58,531 nucleotides of DNA from Alphaproteobacteria bacterium. Its GTDB lineage: Bacteria; Pseudomonadota; Alphaproteobacteria; Rickettsiales; JABSSG01. Both the position numbers and the translations under genes were made by a program. Where the stretch lies: assembly GCA_030431375.1 (NCBI GenBank), contig JAUIIY010000002.1, positions 85,379-143,909 on the forward strand, given 5' to 3'. A model generated the notes under the pieces. That model made no database searches, was not told the origin of the DNA, and was given only the letters and a program-made list of their open reading frames with translations. Within the stretch, counting starts at the first letter, position 1. Each line of letters begins with the position of its first letter. Below, in pieces: positions 8,407 through 17,096 of the stretch.

Positions 8407-9531
8407 TTAAAAGAAATAACTCACACTACTTTTAGGCAAAGTAACCTTTTTGTTCATGTATATATTAATTATTATACCAAAGATTAACATTGTAGTCCCA
8501 ACAATTGTGCCGCCATATGACATAAAAGGCAATGGTATACCTACCACCGGCATTAGCCCCATCACCATGCATAAATTTATAAAAACATGAAAAATAAATA
8601 TAGATATCAAACCAAAAGAAACCAACCTCCCATAAATATAGCGACAATGGTTAGAGACTTTTATTCCAAAAAACATTAAACAAATATACAAACCAAGTAA
8701 AATAAGCGCACCAAGATAACCAAATTCTTCAGCAAACATTGGAAATACAAAGTCAGTTTGATGCTCAGGCAAAAAGTCTAATTGAGCCTGAGTTCCTTCT
8801 GTAAAACCTTTTCCTGCAATACCACCAGAACCAATTGCTATTTTTGATTGAATAATATTATAGCCAGAGCCCAAAGGATCCAACTCAGGATTCAGAAAAA
8901 TTTCTATACGCTTTTTCTGATAATCATGCAATTTCGTCCAAATTATTGGCATAGAAATTGCGATAACTGCAATCACAAAAAGGAATTTCCATACTCTAAC
9001 ACCAGCTAAAAATAATACCGTTCCACCAACTAAAATTAGAATAATTGCCGTCCCTAAATCAGGTTGTCTCATAATAACTAAAGCTGGCAGAATAATAAGC
9101 AAAATCGGTATCGGGAGTTGTTTAAATCTTAAATAATCGAGTTCCCCGAGAGAGTGAAAATATCTAGATAAAGCAAGAACCATTGAAATTTTCATGATTT
9201 CGGATGGCTGCATCTTAAAAAATCCGAGATTAATCCATCTTGTTGCACCCATAGCTTTATGCCCTATAAGTTCTACAGCTATTAGCAATAGCAAGCTGCC
9301 CATGTAGAAAATATATGAATAAGAAAAAATCAATTTTAGGTCGATAAAAGATATAACTATCATACAGATGAAAAATACAATCATATAAGCTAACTGCTTA
9401 GATGCATATGGAGTGAAATTCCCACCCCCTGCACTATACATCATTGCTATTCCTATGCTGCATAAAGCAATAATCAAACATATGGTTAGGATTGGAAAGC
9501 TCTTAATGTTCTCTTTTATCTCTGCTAACAT
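8407..9531 (-). CDS. rodA: Rod-shape determining peptidoglycan polymerase RodA (SEDS)
   Basis: RodA polymerises glycan strands for lateral wall growth together with PBP2. The 374-residue protein is almost entirely membrane-embedded, with about ten helices. Diagnostic segments are ATRWINLGFFKMQPSEIMK, the RQPDLGTA loop and the large extracellular loop with AQLDFLPEHQTDFVF, followed by EEFGYLG. The C-terminal VGIPLPFMSYGGT is the SEDS signature. Its start lies 29 bases inside the 3' end of the upstream sensor kinase, so the two genes are probably translationally coupled. No mrdA (PBP2) or mreB is seen nearby. Confidence 0.97.
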   Translation of the reverse strand: MLAEIKENIKSFPILTICLIIALCSIGIAMMYSAGGGNFTPYASKQLAYMIVFFICMIVISFIDLKLIFSYSYIFYMGSLLLLIAVELIGHKAMGATRWINLGFFKMQPSEIMKISMVLALSRYFHSLGELDYLRFKQLPIPILLIILPALVIMRQPDLGTAIILILVGGTVLFLAGVRVWKFLFVIAVIAISMPIIWTKLHDYQKKRIEIFLNPELDPLGSGYNIIQSKIAIGSGGIAGKGFTEGTQAQLDFLPEHQTDFVFPMFAEEFGYLGALILLGLYICLMFFGIKVSNHCRYIYGRLVSFGLISIFIFHVFINLCMVMGLMPVVGIPLPFMSYGGTIVGTTMLIFGIIINIYMNKKVTLPKSSVSYFF

Positions 9532-11221
9532 CAGCTCTCAACTTACTTTTAGGGAAAGATAATATCACCTTTGTTCCATCACCTATTTTACTAGAAATAT
9601 CCAATTTACCTCCAAGCGTTTCCACTAATTCTATCACTAAGGGAATACCTAATCCAACAGATTTAGTATTTTTTTCTCTATTATTCTCTACCACACCGAA
9701 TTTAATCCTGGAAATATCTATATCTGTGCTGCTCATTCCAAAACCTTGATCTTTAAAAATCAGTTTCAACCCTTCATCATCACTTTCAGAGGTAATTTTT
9801 AATATTGTACCTTCTTTAGAATATTTAATTGCATTACTAATAATATTATTAAATATCTGTAACAACCTCTTAGGGTCAGTTCTAAGCAATGGCATGTTTT
9901 CTATGTTAGTAAACTCAAAATTAATCTTATGATTATAGTTAATATTATTGATTCTCACAGATCGCATTAATATGTCTCTTACATCCACATCGCTCTCTTT
10001 ACTATCAAATTTGCTATATTTTGCCCTCATTTCACTAAGCAAATCATCAATAAATTCAAGCAGCTCTTTACTACTTCCATTGATATTCTTGACATATTCG
10101 TGATATTTCTGGGGGAACTTGCCAAACGCCTCCTTAATCATCATTTCAGAGCTTGAAATAATATATGCCAGTGGAGATCTTAATTCATGCGCTGTATATG
10201 CCAAGAAATCCGTTTTTGCCTGCAAAGCTTTTTCAGTTTGTTGCTTTGCATGCTCAGCCTTCCTACGCAGGTTCTTCTCCCGGTTATAAACAAACCCAAC
10301 TATTGTTAACGCAACAAAACCAATAACTATAATCTCAATAACTCTGAAAGTAATATCTTTCCAGAAGGCGTTTCTCACAGCGATATTGTCATAGCGCAGA
10401 TATATTGCATAAGGGTAATCTCTGACCTTGTATAAATAATGATTCATCCCTCCCTGAATCAGATTTATTTGAGATATGGACTGTAGAGTTTTCATTGAAA
10501 TCTTTTTCTCAGCAATAAATTTTTTAATATCAACAGTCTTGATAGCAGATTTCCTTATTTTGCGTATATTATTAGGTGATTGCATTATGATATTGAAATT
10601 TTTATCTAGAAGAGCAAAATATACTTCACTATTTTTAGTAGAATCCGCTAAAGCCTTACTAATTTGAACTAAATCAAAATTTAAAGTCAAAGTACCAATA
10701 TATTTATTCCCATCATAGGCACCAATACCTGCAGGTACAGAATATCTCTGACTTGTGAACCCATAAATCGGCTCTCCCAGATGCATTCTTTTTGGATAAA
10801 TTTTGGATTTTTGGATATAATCCTTATTAGATAAGTCCTTTTTTCTGGCATTTACTCCAGCAACACTATCCACTATCAAATGTTGATCTTTATCCACCCA
10901 AGAAAAAACCAACCATGATAAGATATTGTTCAAACCTGGATTTACGGCATATTTATTGATAATGTTATAAATATACTCTTTATCTTCATAATTTGGCTTT
11001 ATCTGCATGATAATCACTTTCATTACAAAGGCTGAGTGATCAATTATGTCATTTAACTTCGTCTCTATTCTATCCGCTTCTGAAGTTAGATTATCTAATA
11101 TTTTTTTTCTATTATGGTTATATTCTTCGAAGGCAAAATAGAAAAATAAAAAAATTATGGTAATTAATATTGCTAAAAACGGTATTATATAAGGATGGCT
11201 TAATGTTCTTTTACTTTGCAT
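9503..11221 (-). CDS. Membrane sensor histidine kinase with periplasmic Cache-like domain
   Basis: The 572-residue protein has an N-terminal helix (residues about 11-31), a periplasmic region of about 250 residues whose pattern (DKDQHLIVDSVAG, later YFALLDKNFNIIMQS) fits a double Cache ligand-binding domain, a second helix near residues 290-312 and a cytoplasmic kinase. The H-box is YTAHELRSPLAY with phospho-acceptor H345. The ATPase domain has NNIISNAIKYS, DQGFGMS and SVGLGIPLV. No receiver domain or response regulator is attached or adjacent, so it is an orphan kinase. It overlaps rodA by 29 bases, suggesting co-expression with cell-wall elongation. The ligand cannot be inferred. Confidence 0.9.
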   Translation of the reverse strand: MQSKRTLSHPYIIPFLAILITIIFLFFYFAFEEYNHNRKKILDNLTSEADRIETKLNDIIDHSAFVMKVIIMQIKPNYEDKEYIYNIINKYAVNPGLNNILSWLVFSWVDKDQHLIVDSVAGVNARKKDLSNKDYIQKSKIYPKRMHLGEPIYGFTSQRYSVPAGIGAYDGNKYIGTLTLNFDLVQISKALADSTKNSEVYFALLDKNFNIIMQSPNNIRKIRKSAIKTVDIKKFIAEKKISMKTLQSISQINLIQGGMNHYLYKVRDYPYAIYLRYDNIAVRNAFWKDITFRVIEIIVIGFVALTIVGFVYNREKNLRRKAEHAKQQTEKALQAKTDFLAYTAHELRSPLAYIISSSEMMIKEAFGKFPQKYHEYVKNINGSSKELLEFIDDLLSEMRAKYSKFDSKESDVDVRDILMRSVRINNINYNHKINFEFTNIENMPLLRTDPKRLLQIFNNIISNAIKYSKEGTILKITSESDDEGLKLIFKDQGFGMSSTDIDISRIKFGVVENNREKNTKSVGLGIPLVIELVETLGGKLDISSKIGDGTKVILSFPKSKLRADVSRDKREH

Positions 11222-11283
11222 TAGAAAGCTTTTATCAATATATTCATATAATATGTGATTTTAATAACAGTACAATTTAAAAA

Positions 11284-12651
11284 ATGTCTTTGCAAATCTA
11301 TAATAGTCTTTCTAAGCAGTTAGAAGTCTTTCATCCCGCTGATCTTCAAAAAGTCAAAATGTATGTTTGCGGCCCTACTGTTTATGACCGCCCACATATA
11401 GGAAATGCCCGTTCTACGGTGGTTTACGATGTTTTATACCGGCTTCTAATGAATTTATACGGAAGCGATAAGGTTTTGTATGTTCGTAACATTACGGATG
11501 TTGATGATAAAATTATTGATGCAGCTTTAAAAAATCATATAAAAATTCAAGAACTCACAGAAAAAATTCATATTCAATTTTCTGAGGACATGTCATATCT
11601 CAACTGCTTAAAGCCCAATATGGAACCAAAAGCCACTGAGCATATATCGGATATGGTTTCTATGATTGAGAAGCTAATTTCTGAGGGGGTTGCCTATGTT
11701 GCAGAAAATCATGTTTATTTCGATGTAAGTAAATATGATCAATACACCAAATTATCTGGCAGATCGCTTGATGAGCTTGAATCTGGTTATAGGATCGAAG
11801 TTAATTCTGCCAAGCATAATCCTGCGGATTTTGTTTTATGGAAACCAGCCAAAGATGAAGATGATGCATCCGCTAAATTTGAGAGCCCTTGGGGAGTTGG
11901 CCGTCCTGGATGGCATGTTGAATGTTCTGCAATGAGCACAAAATATCTGGGACATGATTTTGATATTCATGGCGGGGGTGTAGATCTTATTTTTCCGCAT
12001 CACACTAACGAAATTGCCCAAAGCTGCTGCGCATATCCAGGTTCGCAATATGCTAAATATTGGGTGCATAACGGTTTCTTGACTGTAGAGGGTGAGAAGA
12101 TGAGCAAGTCTCTCGGTAACTTTATCACTGTACATGATCTAGAAAATGAAGATATTAGTGGAGAAGCCATCAGATATTTTCTCTTATCTAGCCACTACAG
12201 AAAACCTCTCAATTGGACCAAAAAAGGCCTGCATGATGCTGAACAATCAATTAGTTATTTCACAAGAATTTTGGACAAGGCAGAAATTAACCAAGAACGA
12301 ATTGATTCTGAAATAATATCCGCTTTGAAAGAGGATCTCAACACACCAAAAGCCTTTGCCAGACTTCATGAAATTGCCAAAGAATATCATAAAACCGATA
12401 AAGAAGAACAAAAAAGGAATTTGGCTGAGAAGCTTTTGGGGAGTGGTAGATTACTTGGCTTATTTTTTGAAGACAAAAAAGTAAAAAAGGATATTCCCCA
12501 AGAAATTAAAGATCTAATTGCCAAACGCCAACAAGCCAAAAAAGATAAAGATTGGAATTTGGCCGATCAAATTCGCGATCAGTTACAGAAGCAAGGCATT
12601 ATTCTCGAAGATAAACCTGGCGGAGAAACTAGCTGGAAATATGCAAAGTAA
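11284..12651 (+). CDS. cysS: Cysteinyl-tRNA synthetase
   Basis: This class I enzyme charges tRNA-Cys. The 455 residues contain zinc ligand C29, the HIGH motif as HIGN at residues 38-41, the zinc/substrate segment GWHVECSAMS, then HGGGVDLIFPHHTNEIAQ and the KMSKS loop at residues 272-276. The anticodon-binding C-terminus is complete (KPGGETSWKY). It is divergent from the sensor kinase, with 62 AT-rich bases between the starts that must hold both promoters. trmJ follows at once. Confidence 0.98.
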   Translation: MSLQIYNSLSKQLEVFHPADLQKVKMYVCGPTVYDRPHIGNARSTVVYDVLYRLLMNLYGSDKVLYVRNITDVDDKIIDAALKNHIKIQELTEKIHIQFSEDMSYLNCLKPNMEPKATEHISDMVSMIEKLISEGVAYVAENHVYFDVSKYDQYTKLSGRSLDELESGYRIEVNSAKHNPADFVLWKPAKDEDDASAKFESPWGVGRPGWHVECSAMSTKYLGHDFDIHGGGVDLIFPHHTNEIAQSCCAYPGSQYAKYWVHNGFLTVEGEKMSKSLGNFITVHDLENEDISGEAIRYFLLSSHYRKPLNWTKKGLHDAEQSISYFTRILDKAEINQERIDSEIISALKEDLNTPKAFARLHEIAKEYHKTDKEEQKRNLAEKLLGSGRLLGLFFEDKKVKKDIPQEIKDLIAKRQQAKKDKDWNLADQIRDQLQKQGIILEDKPGGETSWKYAK

Positions 12652-12652
12652 A

Positions 12653-13372
12653 ATGTCAGATCAGATCACCATCATTTTAGTTAAACCACAGCTTGGTGAA
12701 AATATTGGCATGGCAGCCAGAAGTATGTATAATTTCGGCTTTACAGATCTTCGTATTGTGAATCCGCGAGATGGATGGCCAAATGAATCTGCTGCAAAAG
12801 CATCAGCTGCAGCTATTTCTGTCATTGAGACAGCGCAAATTTTCCCGTCTCTTGCAGAAGCAATTGAGGATTGTGATTATATATATGCCTCGAGTGCAAG
12901 AAGAAGAGATCTTAATCTAGCAGTCACCTCACTTAAAAATAGTGAAGAAATTTATACTGATATATCAAACAAAAAGAAGATAGGAATATTATTTGGTCCC
13001 GAAAATTCTGGTCTATCGAATGATCATCTATCTTTCTGCAATAAAATTCTAACGATTCCAGTCAATAAAGATTGTCCCTCTATCAACCTTGCTACATCGG
13101 TTGGTGTTATTTGTTATGAATTCAGCAAGAACCTCCGGGCTTTTGATACTAGTAACCAAGAAAAATTAGCTTCCCGCAAGGATCTAACATTTCTGTTTAA
13201 TCATTTGGAAAATAAGCTGGAGGAATGTAATTACTTCCAGATTGCAGAAAAAAAACCTGTAATGATGCAAAATCTAAAAAATATCTATAACCGCATCCCA
13301 AATCTTAGTAAAAATGAGTATAACGCTTTGATGGGGGTTTTTAACGCTTTAAATCAACATAATAATAAATAG
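12653..13372 (+). CDS. trmJ: tRNA (cytidine/uridine-2'-O-)-methyltransferase, TrmJ family
   Basis: TrmJ methylates the ribose of tRNA position 32 with SAM. The start at 12653 (MSDQITIILVKPQLGENIG) begins two bases after the cysS stop and gives 239 residues, the usual family size; the frame stays open further upstream inside cysS, and an ATG at 12641 is the only close alternative. SPOUT features: N-terminal PQLGENIGMAARSMYNFGF, the SAM-binding trefoil knot with LFGPENSGLSN and PSINLATSVGVICYE. The C-terminal helical extension typical of TrmJ is present. Other SpoU-type 2'-O-methyltransferases are the alternative, but the N-terminus favours TrmJ. Confidence 0.92.
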   Translation: MSDQITIILVKPQLGENIGMAARSMYNFGFTDLRIVNPRDGWPNESAAKASAAAISVIETAQIFPSLAEAIEDCDYIYASSARRRDLNLAVTSLKNSEEIYTDISNKKKIGILFGPENSGLSNDHLSFCNKILTIPVNKDCPSINLATSVGVICYEFSKNLRAFDTSNQEKLASRKDLTFLFNHLENKLEECNYFQIAEKKPVMMQNLKNIYNRIPNLSKNEYNALMGVFNALNQHNNK

Positions 13373-13373
13373 G

Positions 13374-14180
13374 ATGAAAACTAAATATCACAAAAATATA
13401 AGATATAAGCTTTATTCAGAAAATCCTGGAAGCACAAATTGGTTATGCATTCCTGGGGGGCCTGGAGCAGATTCAACTTACTATTCTCATATGCTTGATT
13501 TAGTTGAGTTTCCAGGGAAAGTTTGGCTGGTTGATTTTCCTGAAAATGGCGATAATTGTGATGAGCCAAATGGTGATTACGACTTTGAGCAATGGTTTGA
13601 GCTTTTTATACCTTTTATCGATAAGTTTGATAATCCTGCAATTATAGGCCATTCATTTGGAGCGATGCTGCCTTTATATTTTCCTGAGCTCGAAGAGAGA
13701 CTTAAAGCATTTATCATTTTAAATAGCACACCAACAAACTGGCTTGTGGCAGCTGCAAAAAAAAGAGAAGAATTAGCTTTACCAGAGTTAAATTCACAGC
13801 TTCAAGAGTTCAGAGAAAATCCAAATCAACAAAGTTTCAAAAAAGCTTTAAGAGCATGCTATCCATATTATTTTTCTGGCGATTACAATAAAAAGGGAGA
13901 TAAAGTTTTTGCAGATTTACCATTTAATTATCATGCCGCCGCATGGTGGCAAAATAAAGTTAACGACCAAGGCTTTAATGCTAAATGGGTGCCACAGAGT
14001 GTTCCAACAATAATAGTCGGAGGTGCACAAGATTATATAACTCCTATTGAGGTCTATCAGAATGATAAAAGATTTCAACATATTCATATAGAAGAGATTG
14101 AAGATGCTGGCCACATGCCTTGGATAGATCAACCTGAAAAATTTAAAAGCATTATCAAAAGTTTTTTATTGTCATTGTAA
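13374..14180 (+). CDS. Alpha/beta hydrolase, proline iminopeptidase-like
   Basis: The 268-residue protein has the alpha/beta hydrolase fold. The oxyanion motif is CIPGGPGADS (the GGPG of prolyl aminopeptidases), the nucleophile elbow is GHSFGA, the acid is expected in VGGAQDYITP, and the catalytic histidine is in DAGHMPWIDQPE. Proline iminopeptidases and related small-molecule hydrolases share these features; the substrate cannot be fixed. It follows trmJ with a single base between stop and ATG, so it is in the cysS-trmJ operon. No signal peptide is visible, so it should be cytoplasmic. Confidence 0.85.
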   Translation: MKTKYHKNIRYKLYSENPGSTNWLCIPGGPGADSTYYSHMLDLVEFPGKVWLVDFPENGDNCDEPNGDYDFEQWFELFIPFIDKFDNPAIIGHSFGAMLPLYFPELEERLKAFIILNSTPTNWLVAAAKKREELALPELNSQLQEFRENPNQQSFKKALRACYPYYFSGDYNKKGDKVFADLPFNYHAAAWWQNKVNDQGFNAKWVPQSVPTIIVGGAQDYITPIEVYQNDKRFQHIHIEEIEDAGHMPWIDQPEKFKSIIKSFLLSL

Positions 14181-14328
14181 ATAATTTCTTGTTATTACCT
14201 GCACCTTCCTTTCCCCTTTTTTGTCCGCACACCCTATACCCTTCCCGCTACTCTCTGTTGTCCTTCTTTTTTCCTTTTTCTCTTTTTTTGTATTCTCTCA
14301 CCTTTTTTTGTCATTCCTCTTCTTTTTT

Positions 14329-14419
14329 GTCATTCTCGCGAAAGCGGGAATCCATCCCTACAGCCAATTATGTAGGACAGTGCAGCCTCTTCTGGATGCC
14401 CGGTCGAGCCGAGCATGAC
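14329..14419. repeat. REP/palindromic interspersed repeat, copy 1
   Basis: A 91-base unit begins GTCAT and ends ATGAC, so its outer ends are complementary. The left part contains the hairpin CTCGCGAAAGCGGGAA followed by TCC; the right part has TGGATGCCCGGTCGAGC near the end. The inner sequence CAGCCAATTATGTAGGACAGTGCAGCC is shared with copy 2 with a few changes. The layout is that of the widespread short repeats of proteobacterial genomes whose ends read GTCATTCCCGCGAAAGCGGGAATCC. It is non-autonomous; no mobility protein is linked to it for certain. Confidence 0.8.
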
Positions 14420-14472
14420 GTTGTGGAGAGGTCCTTCCGTTCCTTTTTTTTGTCATTCCGCTCACCCCTTTT

Positions 14473-14565
14473 GTCATCTTCGCGAAAGCGGGAATCCACT
14501 CCTGTAGCCAATTACGTGGTGCAGCGCAGCCTCTTTCTGGATCCCCGATCGGGGTCGGGGATGAC
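14473..14565. repeat. REP/palindromic interspersed repeat, copy 2
   Basis: This 93-base unit has the same ends (GTCAT ... ATGAC) and order as copy 1: TTCGCGAAAGCGGGAATCCA, then AGCCAATTACGTGGTGCAGC, then TGGATCCCCGATCGGGG. The right end is a strong hairpin by itself (CCCCGATCGGGG). It lies 53 bases from copy 1 in the same orientation. Confidence 0.8.
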
Positions 14566-14644
14566 CATTATGTGGAGTGTTGTGGATGACGTTGTTGGGG
14601 GTATTCCAACACCCTTTTTCGTCATTCCCCTTCTTTTTTTTTCA

Positions 14645-15163
<519 letters not shown>

Positions 15164-15197
15164 TCAAAGTCCATTAGAAATCTAATTCATCTAATAA

Positions 15198-15233
15198 AAA
15201 TAAAAAAGGCCCTATAACGTTAGTGGGGCCTTT
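15198..15233 (-). terminator. Rho-independent terminator after the first paralog
   Basis: On the minus strand AAAGGCCC and GGGCCTTT (15233-15226 and 15212-15205) form an 8-bp stem around a 13-base loop, followed by a T-rich run (TTTTTTATTTTT). It lies 24 bases after the stop of the paralog at 15257. Confidence 0.8.
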
Positions 15234-15256
15234 AATATCATTATTTGCTTACTACT

Positions 15257-15928
15257 TTAAGGTAATTGCTCAGCTGGTATAACCTCACCATATACATAAC
15301 TATCAACTTCTCCCAAATCTTGAGCTTCTTCATCTTCTTGGGTAGTTTTACAATGTCTTGCCATGAGATCTTTTTTACGAGAGGATACAGGCCCACCCGC
15401 TTCCATTGGCGAAAAAAACTCTCCGCATGGCAGTTTCATAGCCTCTTCCACATCCATACCACATTTAATCATATCTGCTATATATGGTCGGCAAATTTTT
15501 ATCGCTATCTCAGGATCTAACTCTAGATCAAGAGCATATTCTTGTGCTGTAATCCCAAACACATTTCGGAATCTTAAAGCCAATTCAGCATCTGCCCCAG
15601 CTTTAAGAGCCTTCAAAGGTGCTCTAGAAGCCTTGAACTGTAAGGAATCATCAACAGATTTTTCTATAGATGCACCTTGCTTCTCAAGTAAAATCCCCAA
15701 GGCTTGGGCTTGTGTTTCCCATGTATATTGTAATGCTATATCTGCAATTTCACTTTTATTAACATCAGAGTTAACTAAAAATTTTGCTGCAAGAACTTGT
15801 GCTGTATTTGTTTCAGTAAACCAGCTCCTACCAAATTTTTGGTAATCCTCCGGTAACAGTTCCTTTACTTCTTCTCGATATTTTGCTGATAAAATATCAA
15901 TCCAATAATGTTCGTAAAATATACTCAC
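15257..15928 (-). CDS. Protein of unknown family, tandem paralog A (223 aa)
   Basis: I do not recognise this family. It is a soluble, helix-rich, acidic protein without signal peptide. GTG at 15928 is chosen as start because GGAGGT lies four bases before it and because paralog B starts at the equivalent position; an ATG at 15940 would overlap that ribosome-binding site. Both proteins are then 223 residues. The conserved core is LPEDYQKFG(R/K)SW, AQVLAAK, EIADIALQY, LKALKAGAD and GIT.QEYAL; PEIAIKI and the DMI.CGMD segment follow. The LKALKAGAD segment is reminiscent of ankyrin-type helices but no clear ankyrin array is present. The last 40 residues differ between copies. It has its own promoter and terminator. 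Confidence 0.75.
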   Translation of the reverse strand: MSIFYEHYWIDILSAKYREEVKELLPEDYQKFGRSWFTETNTAQVLAAKFLVNSDVNKSEIADIALQYTWETQAQALGILLEKQGASIEKSVDDSLQFKASRAPLKALKAGADAELALRFRNVFGITAQEYALDLELDPEIAIKICRPYIADMIKCGMDVEEAMKLPCGEFFSPMEAGGPVSSRKKDLMARHCKTTQEDEEAQDLGEVDSYVYGEVIPAEQLP

Positions 15929-15959
15929 GAATACCTCCATTAAAAAATTATTAAGAGAT

Positions 15960-15988
15960 TAACTAACGACGACCGAACAAATTGCCAA
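15960..15988 (-). promoter_or_regulatory. Promoter of paralog A
   Basis: On the minus strand TTGGCA (15988-15983), a 17-base spacer and TAGTTA (15965-15960). The whole block, including an AACAAATATAAA element just upstream and the GGAGGT ribosome-binding site, is repeated before paralog B. Confidence 0.65.
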
Positions 15989-16184
15989 GTTTATTTATAT
16001 TTGTTAAATAATATGCACCTACTTATAATACGTAACGAAAATTGCTTATATAGAAGCTAATCAAAAACCTCGTTGATAAAAACAATAGATACGGCAATTT
16101 ATTGGTTCTGCAACATGAATTATGTCTTGAAAGAATGACTCCAAAAACATATAAGTCCTTAATTTAAGCGCTTATCTTGTGACC

Positions 16185-16856
16185 TTAAAGCTCAACCTCT
16201 TCTTGCTCAATTCCACCAACTATATTCGTACTAGCATCTCCTGGCTCTTGGACGTTTGTACAATATGTTTCCTTAAGTTCTTTCATATAAGAGGGTGAAG
16301 GATATAAAGACGTCCAGAAACGTGGAAGTTTCAAAGCTTTTTCTGCGTCCATACCACAGTCGATCATATCTGCTTTATATGCTTCGTCAATTTTTATAGC
16401 TATCTCAGGAGCTATCCCCTTATTAAGAGCATATTCTTGTACTGTAATCCCAATCGTATCTCGAAAGCTTAAAGCCAATTTAGTATCTGCCCCAGCTTTG
16501 AGAGCTTTCAAAGATGGTCTAGCAGCTTTAAACCGCAAAGAGTCGGCAACCGATTCTTTTTCAGATGAGCTATTCCTTTCAAGTAAAATCTCTAAGGCTT
16601 GCGGTTGTGTTATCCATGCATATTGTAATGCTATATCTGCAATTTCACCTTTATTAAAATTAGATTTAACTAAAACTTTTGCTGCAAGAACTTGTGCTTT
16701 ATTCGTTTCAGTATACCAGCTTTTACCAAATTTTTGGTAATCCTCCGGTAATAAATCCTTTACCTCTTCTTGATATTTCGTTGATGAAGTCGGTGAAAAA
16801 TCAATCCAATAATGTTCGTTAATTATACTCCAAAAAAATTCGTTGAGTACACTCAT
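16185..16856 (-). CDS. Protein of unknown family, tandem paralog B (223 aa)
   Basis: Paralog of the protein at 15257-15928 and the product of a tandem duplication of about 930 bases. ATG at 16856 is preceded by GGAGGT at ideal spacing. It shares the core blocks EHYWID, KDLLPEDYQKFGKSW, TQPQALEILLE, LKALKAGAD and GITVQEYAL. It carries a small insertion near the N-terminus (NEFFWSIIN) and a divergent Ser/Pro-rich and acidic C-terminal tail (from about residue 180) that lacks the SSRKKD segment of copy A. No membrane helix or catalytic motif is evident. No terminator follows it, so read-through into copy A is possible. Confidence 0.75.
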   Translation of the reverse strand: MSVLNEFFWSIINEHYWIDFSPTSSTKYQEEVKDLLPEDYQKFGKSWYTETNKAQVLAAKVLVKSNFNKGEIADIALQYAWITQPQALEILLERNSSSEKESVADSLRFKAARPSLKALKAGADTKLALSFRDTIGITVQEYALNKGIAPEIAIKIDEAYKADMIDCGMDAEKALKLPRFWTSLYPSPSYMKELKETYCTNVQEPGDASTNIVGGIEQEEVEL

Positions 16857-16864
16857 GAATACCT

Positions 16865-16884
16865 CCGTTAAAAATTATTAACGG
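16865..16884. repeat. Inverted repeat at the ribosome-binding site of paralog B
   Basis: CCGTTAA (16865-16871), six bases and TTAACGG (16878-16884) form a perfect 7-bp inverted repeat between the -10 box and the start codon. The proximal arm includes part of the GGAGGT ribosome-binding site, so the hairpin could mask it in mRNA, or the DNA palindrome could be an operator. In paralog A only TTAA/TTAA is kept. Confidence 0.6.
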
Positions 16885-16886
16885 AT

Positions 16887-16915
16887 TAACTATCAATAAC
16901 CAAACAAAATGTCAA
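16887..16915 (-). promoter_or_regulatory. Promoter of paralog B
   Basis: On the minus strand a perfect TTGACA (16915-16910), a 17-base spacer and TAGTTA (16892-16887). Homologous position by position to the promoter of paralog A. Confidence 0.7.
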
Positions 16916-17019
16916 GTTTGTTTATATTTGTTAAGTGATATGCACACATACATAACATATAATAAAAATTGCCTATCATTAGTAAGTTATGTTTGATATA
17001 TTTTCTTCCAAAGAAGCAT

Positions 17020-17047
17020 TTGACAAAAGAAATATTTCTAGTATATT
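17020..17047 (+). promoter_or_regulatory. Promoter of rpsD
   Basis: TTGACA at 17020-17025 and TATATT at 17042-17047 with a spacer of 16. It leaves a leader of about 45 bases before the GTG start of rpsD. Motif evidence only. Confidence 0.6.
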
Positions 17048-17096
17048 TCTCGGATTCCAGAGAGAATTTGATAATTTTTATTTGAGGATTTATTAA

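Larger units (their letters stand above)
14181..14644. other. Non-coding pyrimidine-rich stretch with palindromic repeats
   Basis: This 464-base gap between the hydrolase and the transposase remnant contains long T/C runs interrupted by two copies of a palindromic repeat (listed separately) and extra isolated GTCATTCC ends (near 14310, 14452 and 14621). Base composition is locally more GC-rich and clearly unlike the flanking genes. A reading frame of about 160 codons crosses it, but it translates the repeats and T/C runs, so I do not call a gene. Confidence 0.75.

Noticed and set aside
15363-15845. 160-codon frame antisense to paralog A, with a similar one antisense to paralog B
   Set aside because: Both arise because the two copies share sequence; the minus-strand frames have the promoters, GGAGGT sites and terminator.
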